DNA from: Pseudomonadota bacterium | GTDB lineage: Bacteria > Pseudomonadota > Gammaproteobacteria > Burkholderiales > Rhodocyclaceae | Direction: 5' to 3' | NCBI GenBank assembly: GCA_018261905.1 | Contig: JAGTRU010000010.1 | Coordinates: 170,664 to 234,663, forward strand | DNA length: 64,000 nt | In this document: one piece after another, positions 52,388 through 62,723 of the stretch | How positions within the stretch are numbered: the first letter of the stretch is position 1 | Layout: each line of letters opens with the position of its first letter | Notes under the pieces: generated by a model | The model's input: the letters and a program-made list of their open reading frames with translations, nothing else | What the model was told of the DNA's origin: nothing | Databases searched by the model: none | Made by a program: the position numbers and the translations under genes

Positions 52388-54256
52388 TCAGGCGGCGGGG
52401 AGACAGTATTTTTGCGGGCGGAAGGTCAGCGTGATGGTACTGCCCCGGCCCGCCTGCGAATCGATGTGCAGCGTGCCGCCAAGAATGTGCGAGCGGTCGT
52501 GCATGATGCTGGTGCCGAAATGGTTGGCCGGGATGCTGCCCGGATCGAAACCCTGGCCATTGTCGGCGACGCGGACGGTGACGTCGTGCCCGGCATCGAC
52601 GGCGATATCGATGGTGGCCGAGCTGGCGCCGGCGTGGCGTTCGATATTGCTGAGCGCTTCGCGGATGACGCGGATGACGTGCATTTCCTCGTTGCCCGAA
52701 AGCGCGATGCCGGACAGGGTATTGCTCAGGCGGACCGGGAACCCGAGTTTGCCGGAATACTCGGCGACGGTTTCCTGCAGCGCCGAATTGAAGCCGCGTT
52801 CGTCGATGCGCAGGCGGAAGGTGGTGATCAGCTCGCGCAATTCCCGGTAGGCCGAACTCAGCCCCTGTTTCAGTTCCTGGGCGATGGCATAGGCCTCGGT
52901 TTGCGGCTTGAGATTCTTTTCCAGGCGGGTGACCTGGATTCTCAGGTAACTGAGTGACTGGGCGATCGAGTCGTGCAATTCGCGGGCAATGGCCGAGCGT
53001 TCCTCGAGCACGGCCAGGCGGTGTTTTTCCTCGGTCCGCCGCATGTTGGAAAGGGCGTTGGAAACGTGGTGGCCAACCGTTTCGATGATGAGCGCCTTTT
53101 CGCGGGGCAGGGAGTGGTCGGCCTTGACGAAAATGGGCATGGTGCCGCGCAGCTTTTCACCGTCGCCGATGGGCAGGAAAAGAATCCCTTGTTCGTCACC
53201 TTGGCGCGCTTCGGCCTGTTCGCCGAGCGGGATTTGGGATTGCTCGAAACAGCCGGCGCAATTGTCTTTGCCGCACAGCGCCTGCAGTTCCTCCGGCGCC
53301 AGGTTGCCGATGACCGGATGCGCCGGCAGTTGGCCGTTTTCGCTGATGCAGACCATGCTGTGGCCGAGCTCCAGCGCTGTTTCGACATCTTTCAGGATGG
53401 CCTGGATCATGTCCAGCTTGAGGTCGCTGGCCGATAACTGCTGGCTGGTCCGGTAGAGGAGTTCGAGCGACTGGTTGCTGCGGGTCAGCTCGCGGGTCTT
53501 GGCCTCGACCTTGTCTTCGAGATGGGCGTACATGTTGGCGATTTCGCCGATCATCGTGTTGAAGGCCTGGCCGAGTTGGCCGAGTTCGTCACCGCTGGCA
53601 TGCTCGACGCGGACGCTGAACGAGCCCTGCGACACCGTCCTGGCCGCCTTGAGGAGGGCGGCCAGCGGCCGCACCAGTTGCCGGCGCAACATCCAGCTGG
53701 TGATCAGGCTGACCAGGATGATGATACCGAGCAGGGCAAACTGGGTGGCGCGCAGGAAATTCACCTTGCGCTCCAGGTCTTCCTCGATGAGCTGCACGAC
53801 ATGATCAATCTGACCGACGAAGAGCGGGATGTCCTGGGCCATCTCGCTCAGCGCGTCGGCGTCGCCGTCGGCGGCGGCGCGGCCGACCGGGCGAATGTGC
53901 TCCTGCCAGTGCTGGTTGACGATCCGGTTGGCGGCGGCGAGCCCCGCGTTGCCGGCCGACTTGGCCTTGATGAAACGATCCAGGCTGTGCAGCCGGCGCT
54001 CGAACTGTTCCAGGGTGTCGAGCGCCTGACGCCGCTTTTCCGGTTGCTGGAGCTCGCTCAGGGTGCGAAAACTCATCATCCGCAGGGAACCGGAAAGGTT
54101 GATGGCATTGGCCTTGCCGCTGATGTTGTCGGCTACCGCCGTGGACATCACGATGGAAATGAAGGAGAGCAGGGCGAGTGTCCCCATCGCCAGGCCGAGC
54201 CGGGCGAGCACCGATTCGCGCAGGGCCCGGGCAAGCGATTGGAAGAAAGTGGTCAT
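52388..54256 (-). CDS. narX: Nitrate/nitrite sensor histidine kinase NarX
   Basis: 622 residues. Two membrane segments flank a periplasmic helical sensor with the P-box-like NAINLSGSLRMMSFR, which binds nitrate and nitrite. A HAMP region and a GAF-like central domain follow. The central domain has a small Cys cluster, CGKDNCAGC. The transmitter has the HisKA_3 box ARELHDSIAQSLSYLRIQV and ends with DNGQGF. It is transcribed with narL and diverges from nap. Confidence 0.93.
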   Translation of the reverse strand: MTTFFQSLARALRESVLARLGLAMGTLALLSFISIVMSTAVADNISGKANAINLSGSLRMMSFRTLSELQQPEKRRQALDTLEQFERRLHSLDRFIKAKSAGNAGLAAANRIVNQHWQEHIRPVGRAAADGDADALSEMAQDIPLFVGQIDHVVQLIEEDLERKVNFLRATQFALLGIIILVSLITSWMLRRQLVRPLAALLKAARTVSQGSFSVRVEHASGDELGQLGQAFNTMIGEIANMYAHLEDKVEAKTRELTRSNQSLELLYRTSQQLSASDLKLDMIQAILKDVETALELGHSMVCISENGQLPAHPVIGNLAPEELQALCGKDNCAGCFEQSQIPLGEQAEARQGDEQGILFLPIGDGEKLRGTMPIFVKADHSLPREKALIIETVGHHVSNALSNMRRTEEKHRLAVLEERSAIARELHDSIAQSLSYLRIQVTRLEKNLKPQTEAYAIAQELKQGLSSAYRELRELITTFRLRIDERGFNSALQETVAEYSGKLGFPVRLSNTLSGIALSGNEEMHVIRVIREALSNIERHAGASSATIDIAVDAGHDVTVRVADNGQGFDPGSIPANHFGTSIMHDRSHILGGTLHIDSQAGRGSTITLTFRPQKYCLPAA

Positions 54257-54380
54257 GGCGTGTATTGCGGCTTACCCCATTTGCGTGGTGGGGCTCGTCT
54301 CCGGCCGGCAGTGGGCGACGAGCGGTTTTACATGGCTTTGATTTTACGTGGAAAACTTTGTTCGGGTGAGGCGATTGATC

Positions 54381-54396
54381 TACCTATTTGGAGGTA
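54381..54396. promoter_or_regulatory. NarL-type 7-2-7 binding site
   Basis: TACCTAT-TT-GGAGGTA fits the NarL/NarP double heptamer (TACYYMT, two bases, AKRRGTA) with one mismatch in the second half. It is centred within a larger perfect repeat, GATCTACCT and AGGTAGATC (54377-54385, 54392-54400). It lies 92 bases upstream of napF and 125 bases upstream of narX, so it could control both. The fit is seen in sequence; binding is inferred. Confidence 0.7.
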
Positions 54397-54487
54397 GATC
54401 CAGGGCTTGGCGGGCTTTTTTGCCCCCTGTCGGCGGCCGCTTTTGCTCCCTATGATGGGCCTCAGATCAATTTGCGAGCCTTTCCCC

Positions 54488-55015
54488 GTGCAAGCTTCCC
54501 GCCGCGCTTTTTTCGCCATTCGCCCCAGCGCCGGGACGCCTGCCGTGCGCCCGCCCTGGGCGCTGGCCGAAGCGGCATTCCTGGAAAAGTGCACGCGTTG
54601 CGCCGCCTGTCTCGACGCTTGTCCGACCCATTTGCTGGTCAAGGGCGGCGGCGGTTTTCCGGTAGCCGATTTCACGCCGGGCCAGGCTCCAGAGGGCTGC
54701 ACCTTCTGCGGCGACTGTCGGCGCGCCTGCCACGACGGCGCCCTGCAACAGGTCGACGGACAGCCCGCCTGGTCCTTGCGGGCGGTTTTCGGTGAGACCT
54801 GTCTGGCCGCCAGGAACGTCGTCTGCCGGACCTGCGGCGAAGCCTGCGAAGTCGGGGCAATCAGTTTCCCGCCGCGCCTGGGCGGCGTCGCCCGGCCGCA
54901 ACTCGTGGCCGACGCCTGTAGCGGCTGCGGCGCCTGCCTGGCCGATTGTCCGACGCAGGCCATCCGGGTCCTGCCCGATTCCTCACATTCCATTGCCACG
55001 CAAGGTGCCGCATGA
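54488..55015 (+). CDS. napF: NapF ferredoxin-type protein
   Basis: 175 residues from GTG 54488, giving MQASRRAFFAIRP as in other NapF; upstream in-frame ATGs exist at 54452 and 54455 without a good ribosome site. It has three [4Fe-4S] groups (CTRCAACLDACP, CTFCGDCRRAC, CSGCGACLADCP). NapF helps mature NapA in the cytoplasm. It overlaps napD by four bases. Confidence 0.9.
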   Translation: MQASRRAFFAIRPSAGTPAVRPPWALAEAAFLEKCTRCAACLDACPTHLLVKGGGGFPVADFTPGQAPEGCTFCGDCRRACHDGALQQVDGQPAWSLRAVFGETCLAARNVVCRTCGEACEVGAISFPPRLGGVARPQLVADACSGCGACLADCPTQAIRVLPDSSHSIATQGAA

Positions 55016-55263
55016 AGATAGTCAGTCTGGTTCTGAAATATTTCCCGGCCCGCGCCGCGCAGGTCCGGGCCGGGGTTGAAGCCATCGCCGGCGCGTCGGT
55101 CGCCCTTGATGACGGCGCCGGACGAATGATTGTGGTGGTCGAGGACGGCGCGGGCTATGCCGTGTCCGACTCGATCATCCAGGTCCATCAGGTGGCCGAC
55201 ATCATGTCGGTCACCCTGGCTTACGAATACAGCGACGAAGCGCTTGCTCTTGAGGAGGTTTGA
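55012..55263 (+). CDS. napD: NapD chaperone for NapA
   Basis: 83 residues with the ferredoxin-like fold of NapD ([28 protein letters not shown]). It binds the Tat signal of NapA and prevents export before the cofactor is loaded. It lies between napF and napA, overlapping the former and followed by napA after 2 bases. Confidence 0.92.
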   Translation: MKIVSLVLKYFPARAAQVRAGVEAIAGASVALDDGAGRMIVVVEDGAGYAVSDSIIQVHQVADIMSVTLAYEYSDEALALEEV

Positions 55264-55265
55264 CC

Positions 55266-57815
55266 ATGACCATGAACCGACGTGATTTCCTGAAAACCCA
55301 GGCCATCGCGGCCGCTGCGGCAACCGCCGGGATGCCGCTGGCGGCCACTGCCGCCAAGCCGGCCGGCGAGGCCGGCGGCGCCACCGACATCCGCTGGGAT
55401 AAGGCGGCCTGCCGCTTCTGCGGCACCGGCTGTTCGGTGCTGGTCGGCGTCCAGCAGGGCCGCATCGTGGCCACCCAGGGCGATCCGGATGCGGCGGTGA
55501 ATCGCGGCCTGAACTGCATCAAGGGCTATTTCCTGTCGAAGATCCAGTACGGCGAAGACCGTCTGACCCGGCCGCTCTTGCGCATGAAGGACGGCAAATA
55601 CAGCAAGAACGGCGAGTTCCAGCCGGTGAGCTGGAAACAGGCCTTCGATGTCATGGAAGAAAAGTGGAAGGCGGCGATCAAGGCCGAAGGCCCCAATTCG
55701 ACGGCGATGTTCGGCTCCGGCCAATGGACGATCTGGGAAGGCTATGCCGCCTCGAAACTGATGAAGGCCGGCTTTCGCACCAACAACCTCGATCCCAATG
55801 CCCGTCACTGCATGGCTTCGGCCGTCACCGGCTTCATGCGCACCTTCGGCATGGACGAGCCGATGGGCTGCTACGACGACATCGAGAACGGCGATGCCTT
55901 CGTGCTCTGGGGCTCCAACATGGCCGAGATGCACCCGATCCTCTGGTCGCGCATCACCGACCGCCGGCTGACCCATCCCAACGCCGAAGTCCATGTGCTG
56001 TCCACCTTCGAGCACCGCAGCTTCGAGCTGGCCGACAACGGCATGATCTTCACGCCGCAGACCGATCTCGCCATCCTCAACTACCTCTGCAATTACATCA
56101 TCCAGAGCGGCAAGGTCGACCAGGAGTTCGTCAAGAAGCACGTCAATTTCAAGATGGGCGAAACCGATATCGGCTATGGCCTGCGTCCGGCCCACGTGCT
56201 GGAAAAGGATGCCAAGTTCAACGGCTATCCGGGGGCCGACGGCAAGCCGAAGAACAACCCCAACGACGCCCACCCGATCACTTTCGACGAATTCAAGAAA
56301 TTCGTCTCCGAATACACCCTGGAAAAGGCCGCCAAGATCTCCGGCGTGCAACCTGACCGCCTGAAGAAGATGGCCGAGCTCTATGCCGATCCGAAGCGCA
56401 AGGTGATCAGCTTCTGGACCATGGGTTTCAACCAGCATACGCGTGGCACCTGGGTCAATAACATGATCTACAACGTGCACCTGCTGACCGGCAAGATCTC
56501 GACGCCGGGCTGCGGTCCGTTCTCGCTGACCGGCCAGCCCTCGGCCTGCGGCACGGCGCGCGAAGTCGGCACTTTCGCCCATCGCCTGCCGGCCGACATG
56601 CTGGTCGCCAACCCGGAACATCGCAAGCACGCCGAAGAAATCTGGCGCCTGCCGGAAGGCACCATTCCCGACAAGATCGGCTTGCACGCCGTGGCCCAGA
56701 GCCGGGCGCTGAAGGACGGCAAGCTCAAGTGCTACTGGACCTCGACGACCAACAACATGCAGGCCGGACCGAACGTCAACCAGGAAATCTATCCGGGCTG
56801 GCGCAACGAGGCGGCTTTTGTCGTCGTCTCCGATTGCTACCCGACGGTGTCGGCGATGGCCGCCGACCTCGTGCTGCCTTCCGCGATGTGGACGGAAAAG
56901 GAAGGTGCTTTCGGTAATGCCGAGCGGCGCACCCAGTTCTGGCGGCAGCAGGTCAAGGCGCCGGGCGAAGCCAAGTCCGATCTCTGGCAATTCGTCGAGT
57001 TCTCCAAGCGCTTCAAGGTCGAGGAAGTCTGGCCGGCTGAGTTGATCGCCAAGAAGCCGGAACTCAAGGGCAAGACGCTGTTCGACGTGCTCTACAAGAA
57101 CGGCAATGTGAACAAGTTCCCGCTGGCCGACCTGGCAAAGGCCAACGGCCACGCCATCAAGGGCTACAGCAACGACGAATCGAAGGAACTCGGCTTCTAC
57201 CTGCAAAAAGGCCTGTTCGAGGAATATGCCCAGTTCGGCCGTGGCCACGGTCACGATCTGGCCGATTTCGACGCCTATCACAAGGCGCGCGGCCTGCGCT
57301 GGCCGGTGGTCGACGGCAAGGAAACCCTGTGGCGCTACCGCGAAGGTTACGACCCGTATGTGCCGAAGGGCGAGGGCGTGCGTTTCTACGGCAACAAGGA
57401 CGGCAAAGCCAACATCTTTGCGCTGCCCTACCAGGATCCGCCGGAAAAGCCGGATGCCGAGTTCGACCTCTGGCTGTGTACCGGCCGCGTCCTCGAACAC
57501 TGGCACACCGGCTCGATGACCCGGCGCGTGCCGGAATTGCACCGTGCCGTGCCGGAAGCCGTCTGCTTCATGCATCCGGACGACGCCAAGAAACGCGGCC
57601 TGCAGCGCGGCATGAAGATCAAGGTGGCCTCGCGCCGCGGCGAGATCCAGATCCGCGTCGAAACCAAGGGCCGTAACAAGCCGCCGGTCGGGCTCGTTTT
57701 CATCCCCTTCTTCGACGAGGGCAAGCTGGTGAACAAGCTGACGCTGGACGCCACCTGCCCGATCTCGAAGCAGACCGACTTCAAGAAGTGCGCCGTCAAG
57801 ATCGTCCGCGCCTGA
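55266..57815 (+). CDS. napA: Periplasmic nitrate reductase, catalytic subunit
   Basis: 849 residues from ATG 55266, seven bases after GAGGAGG. A Tat signal (NRRDFLKTQ) leads, followed by the [4Fe-4S] cluster ligands CRFCGTGC and LNCIKGYF, and the molybdenum-Cys region [12 protein letters not shown]. The bis-MGD binding domains run to the C-terminus. It reduces nitrate to nitrite in the periplasm with electrons from NapB. Confidence 0.97.
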   Translation: MTMNRRDFLKTQAIAAAAATAGMPLAATAAKPAGEAGGATDIRWDKAACRFCGTGCSVLVGVQQGRIVATQGDPDAAVNRGLNCIKGYFLSKIQYGEDRLTRPLLRMKDGKYSKNGEFQPVSWKQAFDVMEEKWKAAIKAEGPNSTAMFGSGQWTIWEGYAASKLMKAGFRTNNLDPNARHCMASAVTGFMRTFGMDEPMGCYDDIENGDAFVLWGSNMAEMHPILWSRITDRRLTHPNAEVHVLSTFEHRSFELADNGMIFTPQTDLAILNYLCNYIIQSGKVDQEFVKKHVNFKMGETDIGYGLRPAHVLEKDAKFNGYPGADGKPKNNPNDAHPITFDEFKKFVSEYTLEKAAKISGVQPDRLKKMAELYADPKRKVISFWTMGFNQHTRGTWVNNMIYNVHLLTGKISTPGCGPFSLTGQPSACGTAREVGTFAHRLPADMLVANPEHRKHAEEIWRLPEGTIPDKIGLHAVAQSRALKDGKLKCYWTSTTNNMQAGPNVNQEIYPGWRNEAAFVVVSDCYPTVSAMAADLVLPSAMWTEKEGAFGNAERRTQFWRQQVKAPGEAKSDLWQFVEFSKRFKVEEVWPAELIAKKPELKGKTLFDVLYKNGNVNKFPLADLAKANGHAIKGYSNDESKELGFYLQKGLFEEYAQFGRGHGHDLADFDAYHKARGLRWPVVDGKETLWRYREGYDPYVPKGEGVRFYGNKDGKANIFALPYQDPPEKPDAEFDLWLCTGRVLEHWHTGSMTRRVPELHRAVPEAVCFMHPDDAKKRGLQRGMKIKVASRRGEIQIRVETKGRNKPPVGLVFIPFFDEGKLVNKLTLDATCPISKQTDFKKCAVKIVRA

Positions 57816-57841
57816 TCGACCGCTGATCCCACGAGCCGACC

Positions 57842-58687
57842 GTGCAACCCGACCCCACCGCCAAGCCGCAAGGAAAACCCGGCGCGTCGCCCACTTCGGT
57901 GGCGCGCCGGAAATTCCTCAACGGCATCGCCGCGGCCGCCGGCACCGGCTGCCTGCTGACGCTCGGCGCGCTGCTCGCCGGGCGGCCGGTCAGCGCCCAT
58001 CCGGCGCAGGCCCTGCGCCCGCCGGGGGCGCTCGAGGAAACGGCCTTTCTCGCTGCCTGCCTGCGCTGCGGGTTGTGTGTCCGCGATTGCCCTTACGAGA
58101 CCTTGAGTCTGGCACCATTCGGCGGGGCGCTGGCCGGCGGCACGCCGTTTTTCACGGCGCGCCGGGTGGCCTGCGAAATGTGTGACGACATTCCCTGCGT
58201 TAAGGCCTGCCCGAGCGGTGCCTTGTCGCCCAAGTTGAACGATATCCACGAAGCGCGCATGGGGCTGGCCGTACTTGCCGACCACGAAACCTGCCTAAAT
58301 TTTCTAGGCCTGCGTTGCGATGTCTGTTACCGGGTCTGCCCGCTGATCGACCAGGCGATTACCCTGGAAAACGTCCATAACCCGCGCTCCGACCGCCACG
58401 CCATGCTCCTGCCGACGGTCCATGGCGCGCATTGCACCGGCTGCGGCAAGTGCGAGAAAGCCTGCGTTTTGCCGGAGCCGGCGATCAAGGTGCTGCCGGT
58501 TTCCCTGGCCAAGGGCAAGCTGCCCGAACATTTTCGCCAGGGCTGGGAAGAAAAGGCCAAACACGGCGGTTCGCTGATCGGCGAGCAGCTCGAAATGCCG
58601 GTGCGCGGCATGGAAGGTCAGGCCTACGGCGACAGCCGCCGTGAGGGCGGAGCGGCGGGCGGTTTGAATTCGCGGTGGAAACCATGA
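57842..58687 (+). CDS. napG: NapG ferredoxin-type quinol-linked subunit
   Basis: 281 residues from GTG 57842. A Tat-type signal (VARRKFLNGIAAAAG) is followed by four Cys groups for [4Fe-4S] clusters (CLRCGLCVRDCP, CEMCDDIPCVKACP, CDVCYRVCP, CTGCGKCEKAC). With NapH it passes electrons from quinol to the periplasmic reductase. It overlaps napH by four bases. Confidence 0.94.
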   Translation: MQPDPTAKPQGKPGASPTSVARRKFLNGIAAAAGTGCLLTLGALLAGRPVSAHPAQALRPPGALEETAFLAACLRCGLCVRDCPYETLSLAPFGGALAGGTPFFTARRVACEMCDDIPCVKACPSGALSPKLNDIHEARMGLAVLADHETCLNFLGLRCDVCYRVCPLIDQAITLENVHNPRSDRHAMLLPTVHGAHCTGCGKCEKACVLPEPAIKVLPVSLAKGKLPEHFRQGWEEKAKHGGSLIGEQLEMPVRGMEGQAYGDSRREGGAAGGLNSRWKP

Positions 58688-59535
58688 GCCCGCACGCCGC
58701 CGCGGGGCCCCTCAAGGGCGGGTTCGCCGCCCGGCGCTGGCTGATTTTGCGCCGTCTTTGCCAGTTGAGCGTGCTCGCCCTGTTCCTCTCCGGGCCGTGG
58801 TTCGGCCTGTGGATCGCCAAGGGCAACCTGGCCTCGTCGCTGACCCTGGGCGTCCTGCCGCTGACCGATCCCTTCGTCTTTTTGCAAAGCCTGGCTGCCG
58901 GTTTCATGCCGGCCGCCTCGGCGCTGATCGGTGCCGCCATCGTCGTCGTCTTCTATGCCATCGTCGGCGGCCGTCTGTATTGCGCCTGGGTCTGCCCGGT
59001 CAATGCGGTGACCGATGCCGCGGCCTGGTTACGGCGCCGGCTCGGCCTGAAATCGGGCCGGGCGCCGGATCCCGGGACGCGCTACTGGGTGCTCGGCGGT
59101 GCGCTGCTGGCGGCCGCGCTGACTTCTTCACTGGTCTGGGAAGCGGTCAATCCGGTGACCATCCTGCAACGCAGCCTGATTTTCGGCCTGGGCGGCGGCC
59201 TGAGCATCGTCCTGGCCATTTTCGCTTATGACCTGCTGGTCGCCGGTCGTGGCTGGTGCGGCCATCTCTGTCCGATGGGCGCCTTCTACGGCCTGCTCGG
59301 ACAGCACGCCCTGCTGCGCGTCAGCGCCGTTCGGCGCAGCGCCTGCGACGACTGCCTGGACTGTTTCACCGTCTGCCCGGAACCGCAGGTGATTCGCCCG
59401 GCCCTGAAAAAAGCCGGTCAGGACAGCCCGCTGATCCTCGACCGGGATTGCACCAATTGTGGTCGCTGCATCGACGTCTGCGGCCGGAATGTCTTTCACT
59501 TTACCCATCGGTTCGACCAAAGGAGCGATTCATGA
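58684..59535 (+). CDS. napH: NapH membrane quinol dehydrogenase subunit
   Basis: 283 residues with about four membrane segments. It has the CxxxCP motifs of the NapH family ([18 protein letters not shown]) and two ferredoxin-like Cys groups ([24 protein letters not shown]). It anchors NapG in the inner membrane and oxidises quinol. It overlaps napB by four bases. Confidence 0.94.
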   Translation: MSPHAAAGPLKGGFAARRWLILRRLCQLSVLALFLSGPWFGLWIAKGNLASSLTLGVLPLTDPFVFLQSLAAGFMPAASALIGAAIVVVFYAIVGGRLYCAWVCPVNAVTDAAAWLRRRLGLKSGRAPDPGTRYWVLGGALLAAALTSSLVWEAVNPVTILQRSLIFGLGGGLSIVLAIFAYDLLVAGRGWCGHLCPMGAFYGLLGQHALLRVSAVRRSACDDCLDCFTVCPEPQVIRPALKKAGQDSPLILDRDCTNCGRCIDVCGRNVFHFTHRFDQRSDS

Positions 59536-59996
59536 AAAACCCGAGCCGCCTGTTCTCTGCCACCCTGTTCGCGGTGTTCGTGGCCTCATCCCTGTTCGTC
59601 GCGCCGGCCATCGGCGCTGCCGAGAGCGGGTTGAAATCCCTGCGAGGCGCAGAAATCCAGGCTCCCGATACGGAATCCGCCGATCCCTTCAAGGGCACCA
59701 AGGACAGCGCCCCGATCGAGCGCAACTACCTGCAGCAGCCGCCGATCATTCCGCACAAGATCGACGGCTACAACATCACCATCAAATACAACAAGTGCAT
59801 GGATTGCCACGCCTGGAGCCGCTACAAGGAAAGCGGGGCGACCAAGGTCTCGCTGACCCACTTCAAGACGCGCGACGGGCAGGAGCTGTCGAACATTTCG
59901 CCGCGCCGCTATTTCTGCGTCCAGTGCCATGTCCCGCAAGCCGATGCCAAGCCGCTGGTCGGCAACCGCTTCAAGGCGGCCGAAGGCCTGCGCTGA
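59532..59996 (+). CDS. napB: Periplasmic nitrate reductase diheme cytochrome c
   Basis: 154 residues with a signal peptide ([17 protein letters not shown]) and two heme sites, CMDCH and CVQCH. The PPIIPHKI segment and the His residues near the hemes fit NapB. It takes electrons from NapC and passes them to NapA. Confidence 0.95.
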   Translation: MKNPSRLFSATLFAVFVASSLFVAPAIGAAESGLKSLRGAEIQAPDTESADPFKGTKDSAPIERNYLQQPPIIPHKIDGYNITIKYNKCMDCHAWSRYKESGATKVSLTHFKTRDGQELSNISPRRYFCVQCHVPQADAKPLVGNRFKAAEGLR

Positions 59997-60019
59997 CCCC
60001 AACCCGAACGGAGAAAATA

Positions 60020-60682
60020 ATGGATAAGCATCAACAACCGCCGTCCGGTTTGCTCAGGCGCCTGCTGGCCTGGGTCAAAAAGACGGGGCCGTGGCTGATC
60101 GTCGGCCTCTTTCTGGGCGGCGTGCTGTTCTGGGGGGCGTTTAACACGGCCATGGAATACACCAACCGCGAGGCTTTCTGCATCGGCTGCCACGAGATGC
60201 AGGAGAACGTCTATGTCGAATATCAGAACACCGTGCATTACTCGAACCGTTCCGGCGTTCGCGCCACCTGTCCGGATTGCCACGTGCCCAAGGAATGGGG
60301 GCCGAAGATGATCCGCAAACTGCAGGCCTCGAACGAAGTGCTGCACAAGATCCTGGGCAGCATCGATACGCCGGAGAAGTTCAACGCCAAGCGCCTCGAA
60401 CTGGCCAAGCACGAATGGGAACGCATGAAGAAGACCGATTCCCGCGAGTGCCGCAACTGCCACAATTTCGAGTCCTTCGACTACGGCGTGCAGGGGCGCC
60501 GTTCGGCCAACATGCACCAGACCGGCCTGAACGAAGGGAAAACCTGCATCGACTGCCACAAGGGTATCGCTCACCGCTTGCCGGAAGTGAACCAGTCGAT
60601 CGGCGAGATCAATACCGAAGGCGCGACGCCCCGGGAATTCCATCCGCCCGTCGAGAAGAAGGACGCCGAAGCCGTGAAATAG
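60020..60682 (+). CDS. napC: Tetraheme quinol dehydrogenase NapC
   Basis: 220 residues. One N-terminal membrane anchor precedes a periplasmic domain with four CxxCH sites (CIGCH, CPDCH, CRNCH, CIDCH), the NapC/NirT pattern. It oxidises membrane quinol and reduces NapB. It is the last gene of napFDAGHBC; there is no napE in this window. Confidence 0.95.
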   Translation: MDKHQQPPSGLLRRLLAWVKKTGPWLIVGLFLGGVLFWGAFNTAMEYTNREAFCIGCHEMQENVYVEYQNTVHYSNRSGVRATCPDCHVPKEWGPKMIRKLQASNEVLHKILGSIDTPEKFNAKRLELAKHEWERMKKTDSRECRNCHNFESFDYGVQGRRSANMHQTGLNEGKTCIDCHKGIAHRLPEVNQSIGEINTEGATPREFHPPVEKKDAEAVK

Positions 60683-60693
60683 GCGACAGCAAG

Positions 60694-60723
60694 CAAGCCG
60701 GCCAGGTGTCTCCTGGCCGCTTG
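60694..60723. terminator. Hairpin between convergent napC and yjbQ
   Basis: CGGCCAGG-TGTCT-CCTGGCCG is an 8-bp perfect stem (60699-60706 with 60712-60719), extended by CAAG/CTTG with one bulged base. It sits between two converging genes. There is no clear T-run on either side, so it may be a weak or protein-assisted terminator for both. Confidence 0.55.
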
Positions 60724-60727
60724 TCGT

Positions 60728-61141
60728 TTACCCGAGCAGGGTGACGACGATTTCCCGGCGGTGGCCGTGGGTGCGGTGTTCGAACAGGTAGATGCCCTGC
60801 CAGGTGCCGATCTGCAATTGACCGTCGGCGAAGGGCACGCTCACCGAGGTGCCAGTGAGCAGCGAGCGGGCGTGTGCCGCCATGTCGTCGTCGCCTTCCA
60901 TGTCGTGCCGGTATTCCGGGTCGCCATCGGGAGCCCAGCGCTGCATCAGGATTTCCAGGTCGCGGCGGACGCTGCCGTCGGCATTCTCGGTAATCGCCAG
61001 GCCGCAACTGGTATGACGCACGAAAATATGGGCCAGGCCGGTGCGGATCGCCGAAGCGCGGACGATGGCCGCGATGTCCTCGGTGATTTCGGCGGCACCC
61101 CGGCCCTGGGTGTTGAAAGCGAGATGCTGTTGTTCGGTCAT
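60728..61141 (-). CDS. yjbQ: YjbQ/UPF0047 family protein
   Basis: 137 residues with the conserved core of the family (FVRHTSCGLAITENAD, DPEYRHDMEGDDDMAAHARSLLTG, GTWQGIYLFEHR). Members have been linked to thiamine-phosphate synthase-like activity. The His and Glu residues shown could bind metal. Its start overlaps yajD (ATGA). Confidence 0.93.
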   Translation of the reverse strand: MTEQQHLAFNTQGRGAAEITEDIAAIVRASAIRTGLAHIFVRHTSCGLAITENADGSVRRDLEILMQRWAPDGDPEYRHDMEGDDDMAAHARSLLTGTSVSVPFADGQLQIGTWQGIYLFEHRTHGHRREIVVTLLG

Positions 61142-61506
61142 GGCTTATCCTTGAGCAACCCTTGTAGCGCCGCGAACGGGTTGTGGGTGGCGCCACCGCC
61201 GCGCGGCGAACTGCTGTCGGTATAGCCGCGGTCGGCCTCAATCTGTTTCTGGTGTTCGTTGTCGTGGCAGTAAATGCAGAGCAGTTCCCAGTTGCTGCCG
61301 TCGGCCGGGTTGTTGTCGTGATTGTGGTCGCGGTGGTGCACCGTCAGCTCGCGCACGTTGGCGGCGGTGAATTCACGGGCGCAACGCCCGCAAATCCACG
61401 GATAGATCTTCAGGGCGCGTTCGCGATAGCCCTCGGCGCGGCTGTCGGCGGCCTTGCGGGCGTCGAGAACGAGCTTGTCGAGTTTGCCGTGATCGATGGA
61501 TTTCAT
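61138..61506 (-). CDS. yajD: YajD-like HNH nuclease
   Basis: 122 residues from ATG 61506 (MKSIDHGKLDKLVLDARKAA). The HNH fold is clear: CGRCAREF, LTVHHRDHNHDNNPADGSNW and LCIYCHDNEH, with two CxxC pairs for a structural zinc. The biological role is unknown. It is coupled to yjbQ downstream and to the lipocalin upstream. Confidence 0.92.
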   Translation of the reverse strand: MKSIDHGKLDKLVLDARKAADSRAEGYRERALKIYPWICGRCAREFTAANVRELTVHHRDHNHDNNPADGSNWELLCIYCHDNEHQKQIEADRGYTDSSSPRGGGATHNPFAALQGLLKDKP

Positions 61507-62039
61507 TGCGGGGCCTCCGTCTGGCGGGTGGTTTTGAGTTGCTCGAGATCGTAACCTTGATCGCTGGCCGCCTGGCGGGCCCGCGCCAGTTCGGCGGCCG
61601 GCAGTTGCGGGGTACGGGACAGGAGCCACAAATATTTACGGTTAGGATTGCCGACCACCGCCCAGCGGTAATCGGCATCCAGCCCGATCACCCAGTAGTC
61701 CGAGCGGAAGGGCCAGAAAAAGGAAACCTTCAACTGCCCCGGCCCGGCGCCGTCCGGCGCCCAGGCCCGGCCGGTCGCCTGGGCGCTGCCGCTTGCGGTG
61801 CGGCAGCGGTTGTCGACGCTAATCTCACCATCCGGGCGCCAGGTATATTCAGCCGTCGTGTCGGCGATGCAGTCGCGCTGGAAATACATCGGGAAAGCGG
61901 CGATCTCGTACCACTTGCCGACGTAACGCGCCAGGTCGATCTGCCCGACGCTACGCACCGGCGGCCCCTCGGCCTGGGCGAAGGCGCCGGAGAGGAAAAC
62001 GGCGAGCAGGGCGCCAAGGGCGGTTCGGCGGAGGAGCAT
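61503..62039 (-). CDS. Lipocalin-family protein (Blc-like)
   Basis: 178 residues from ATG 62039. The signal peptide ends near GAFAQA; there is no lipobox, unlike E. coli Blc. The lipocalin signature YVGKWYEIAAFP and later motifs (DYRWAVVGNPNRKYLWLLSRTP) are present. It probably carries hydrophobic ligands in the periplasm. It overlaps yajD by four bases. Confidence 0.9.
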   Translation of the reverse strand: MLLRRTALGALLAVFLSGAFAQAEGPPVRSVGQIDLARYVGKWYEIAAFPMYFQRDCIADTTAEYTWRPDGEISVDNRCRTASGSAQATGRAWAPDGAGPGQLKVSFFWPFRSDYWVIGLDADYRWAVVGNPNRKYLWLLSRTPQLPAAELARARQAASDQGYDLEQLKTTRQTEAPQ

Positions 62040-62246
62040 GGGGAATCCTGTTGGGTTTGCAAGGATTCTAACCCGCGGCTGCTTGCTGCGCTTGGGGGAT
62101 GGCGGCGGGATTTTTGGGCGCGGATTGGGCGGCTTCGCTAGCGCTGCAGCAAGCCAATTCAATAACAATCGCGCACTATTTATTACTGCATTTCTCAAGC
62201 AGCGGCAGGTATAATTAATAATCTGCCACTTGTTATGGAATGTTTC

Positions 62247-62723
62247 ATGAGTATCGATATGGATTATAACAACAACCCGTTGCACGGTGTTGGTTTAAAA
62301 AAAATGATAACTGAAATAGTCGATTACTACGGTTTTGAGATTCTATTTTCCTATTTGAATATCAATTGTTTTAATAATAATCCAAGTATTGATTCCAGTG
62401 TAAAATTCCTTAAAAAAACGGATTGGGCGCGCGAGAAAGTCGAAGCGTTTTATTTGTATCAATTCAAGGGTTTGCCGCGAGCCTCTGCCGAGCAATTTGA
62501 ATTGCCGCCCAGAGATCGTATTATTCCCCAGGGGCAAATTCCCGGTAAGCCGGCTGAATTGAGCTTGGAAGACGCCGAGAGGTTACGCGAAAAACGTGCC
62601 AAAAAAGCGGCAATGCGAAACCAGGATGCGGATCGTCGTGCCCACTCTGCTAAGACCGTGCCAAATCATGAAAAAGCCCCTGTGGATCGAGATTCAGATC
62701 CATGGGCGAAGTGGAAAAAATAA
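62247..62723 (+). CDS. VF530 (DUF2132) DNA-binding protein
   Basis: 158 residues; ATG 62247 chosen, since ATG 62235 has no ribosome site. Residues about 9-70 match the VF530 fold (NNPLHGVGLKKMITEIVDYYGF, FLKKTDWAREKVEAFYL). The remaining 85 residues are a charged, probably disordered tail ending DPWAKWKK, an addition to the usual small domain. The 5' half is more AT-rich than its neighbours. Confidence 0.87.
   Translation: MSIDMDYNNNPLHGVGLKKMITEIVDYYGFEILFSYLNINCFNNNPSIDSSVKFLKKTDWAREKVEAFYLYQFKGLPRASAEQFELPPRDRIIPQGQIPGKPAELSLEDAERLREKRAKKAAMRNQDADRRAHSAKTVPNHEKAPVDRDSDPWAKWKK

Noticed and set aside
54257..54487. FNR box (TTGAT-N4-ATCAA) upstream of nap
   Set aside because: Only half-sites are present (TTGAT near 54375 and ATCAA near 54465); no pair has the right spacing.
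55221..57575. 784-codon open frame opposite napA
   Set aside because: It is antisense to a well-conserved reductase with all cofactor motifs; no motif appears in the reverse product.
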